64,000 nucleotides of DNA from Myrica gale (Eukaryota; Streptophyta; Magnoliopsida; Fagales; Myricaceae), in the NCBI GenBank assembly GCA_963930655.1, contig OZ005608.1, positions 17,819,271 to 17,883,270 of the forward strand. The letters are read 5' to 3'. A program made the position numbers and the translations under genes. The notes beneath the pieces were generated by a model that made no database searches, was not told where the DNA came from, and saw only the letters and a list, made by a program, of their open reading frames with translations. Below, in pieces: positions 63,927 to 64,000 of this stretch. Every line of letters begins with the position of its first letter. Positions within the stretch are counted from its first letter, which is position 1.

Positions 63927-64000
63927 CACTACAAAAAATATTACTTAGGACAAAGATATATCCATTAGCACAATAAGAAGGATTGGTTTTTATAGTTGTC
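63927..64000 (+). mobile_element. Probable CACTA terminus, running off the window
   Basis: CACTACAAAAAATATTAC resembles the terminus at 12711 (CACTACAAAAAATAGG). The rest lies outside the window, so the call rests on the terminal motif alone. Confidence 0.4.

Overview
The window is nuclear DNA of a flowering plant, almost certainly a eudicot. Three host-gene signatures support this: intron-split exons of a NAL1-type protease, a six-exon nucleolar RRM protein of the RBM34/NOP12 family, and fragments of PARP3, delta-COP and ROP GTPase genes. The DNA is AT-rich and mostly transposable elements nested in one another. I see no rRNA, tRNA, CRISPR or bacterial-type features.

Layout. 1-1.3 kb: 3' end of a LINE-like retroelement, with ORF1 C-terminus and poly-A but no ORF2. 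2.36-3.2 kb (minus): first two coding exons of a NAL1-like gene; a 651-bp MITE with a 9-bp target duplication lies in its presumed leader intron. 6.1-10.8 kb: a gene-free block built of large, permuted inverted repeats, with MITEs and a CACTA end in its middle. 12.7-18.4 kb: a CACTA element with TTT target duplication. It carries a ROP GTPase exon, a delta-COP fragment and a truncated Sirevirus-like copia (5' LTR plus gag). 22.4-22.8 kb: F-box remnant. 22.9-44.3 kb: a Ty3/gypsy element of Tat/Ogre type (GTAAC target duplication) with decayed gag-pol, an antisense ORF and a 3' minisatellite. It is filled with three approximately 4-kb solo-LTR-like insertions and one copia solo LTR. 45.3-48.5 kb (minus): the intact RBM34-like gene, the best host gene here. 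48.7-56.4 kb: a long-TIR element that captured part of PARP3 and was later split by a young Tnt1/Tork-type copia with nearly identical LTRs. 57.8-63.1 kb: a gag-only Sirevirus-like element whose 3' LTR holds a solo LTR of the same family as the 14.5-kb and 39.8-kb copies. 63.4 kb: Tourist-like MITE; 63.9 kb: a probable CACTA terminus leaving the window.

The most unusual signal is inside the three long gypsy LTRs. Each carries a run of short hairpins on a shared scaffold (6x4 purine-rich internal loop, GARGRA / WGAA) whose outer and inner stems differ in sequence but stay paired. The run is followed by three more conserved hairpins, then by a splice-acceptor-like site and a short in-frame tail ending in ..EYLT/..DYLT and a stop. 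This looks like a selected, structured and spliced LTR leader RNA. Other points of interest are the multi-gene capture in the CACTA and TIR elements, SalI-core palindrome arrays in two different Sirevirus-like LTR families, the antisense ORF of the Tat element, and the cyclically permuted palindrome at 6-11 kb. Boundaries given with TSDs were read directly; lineage names are from recognised motifs, not from a database search.
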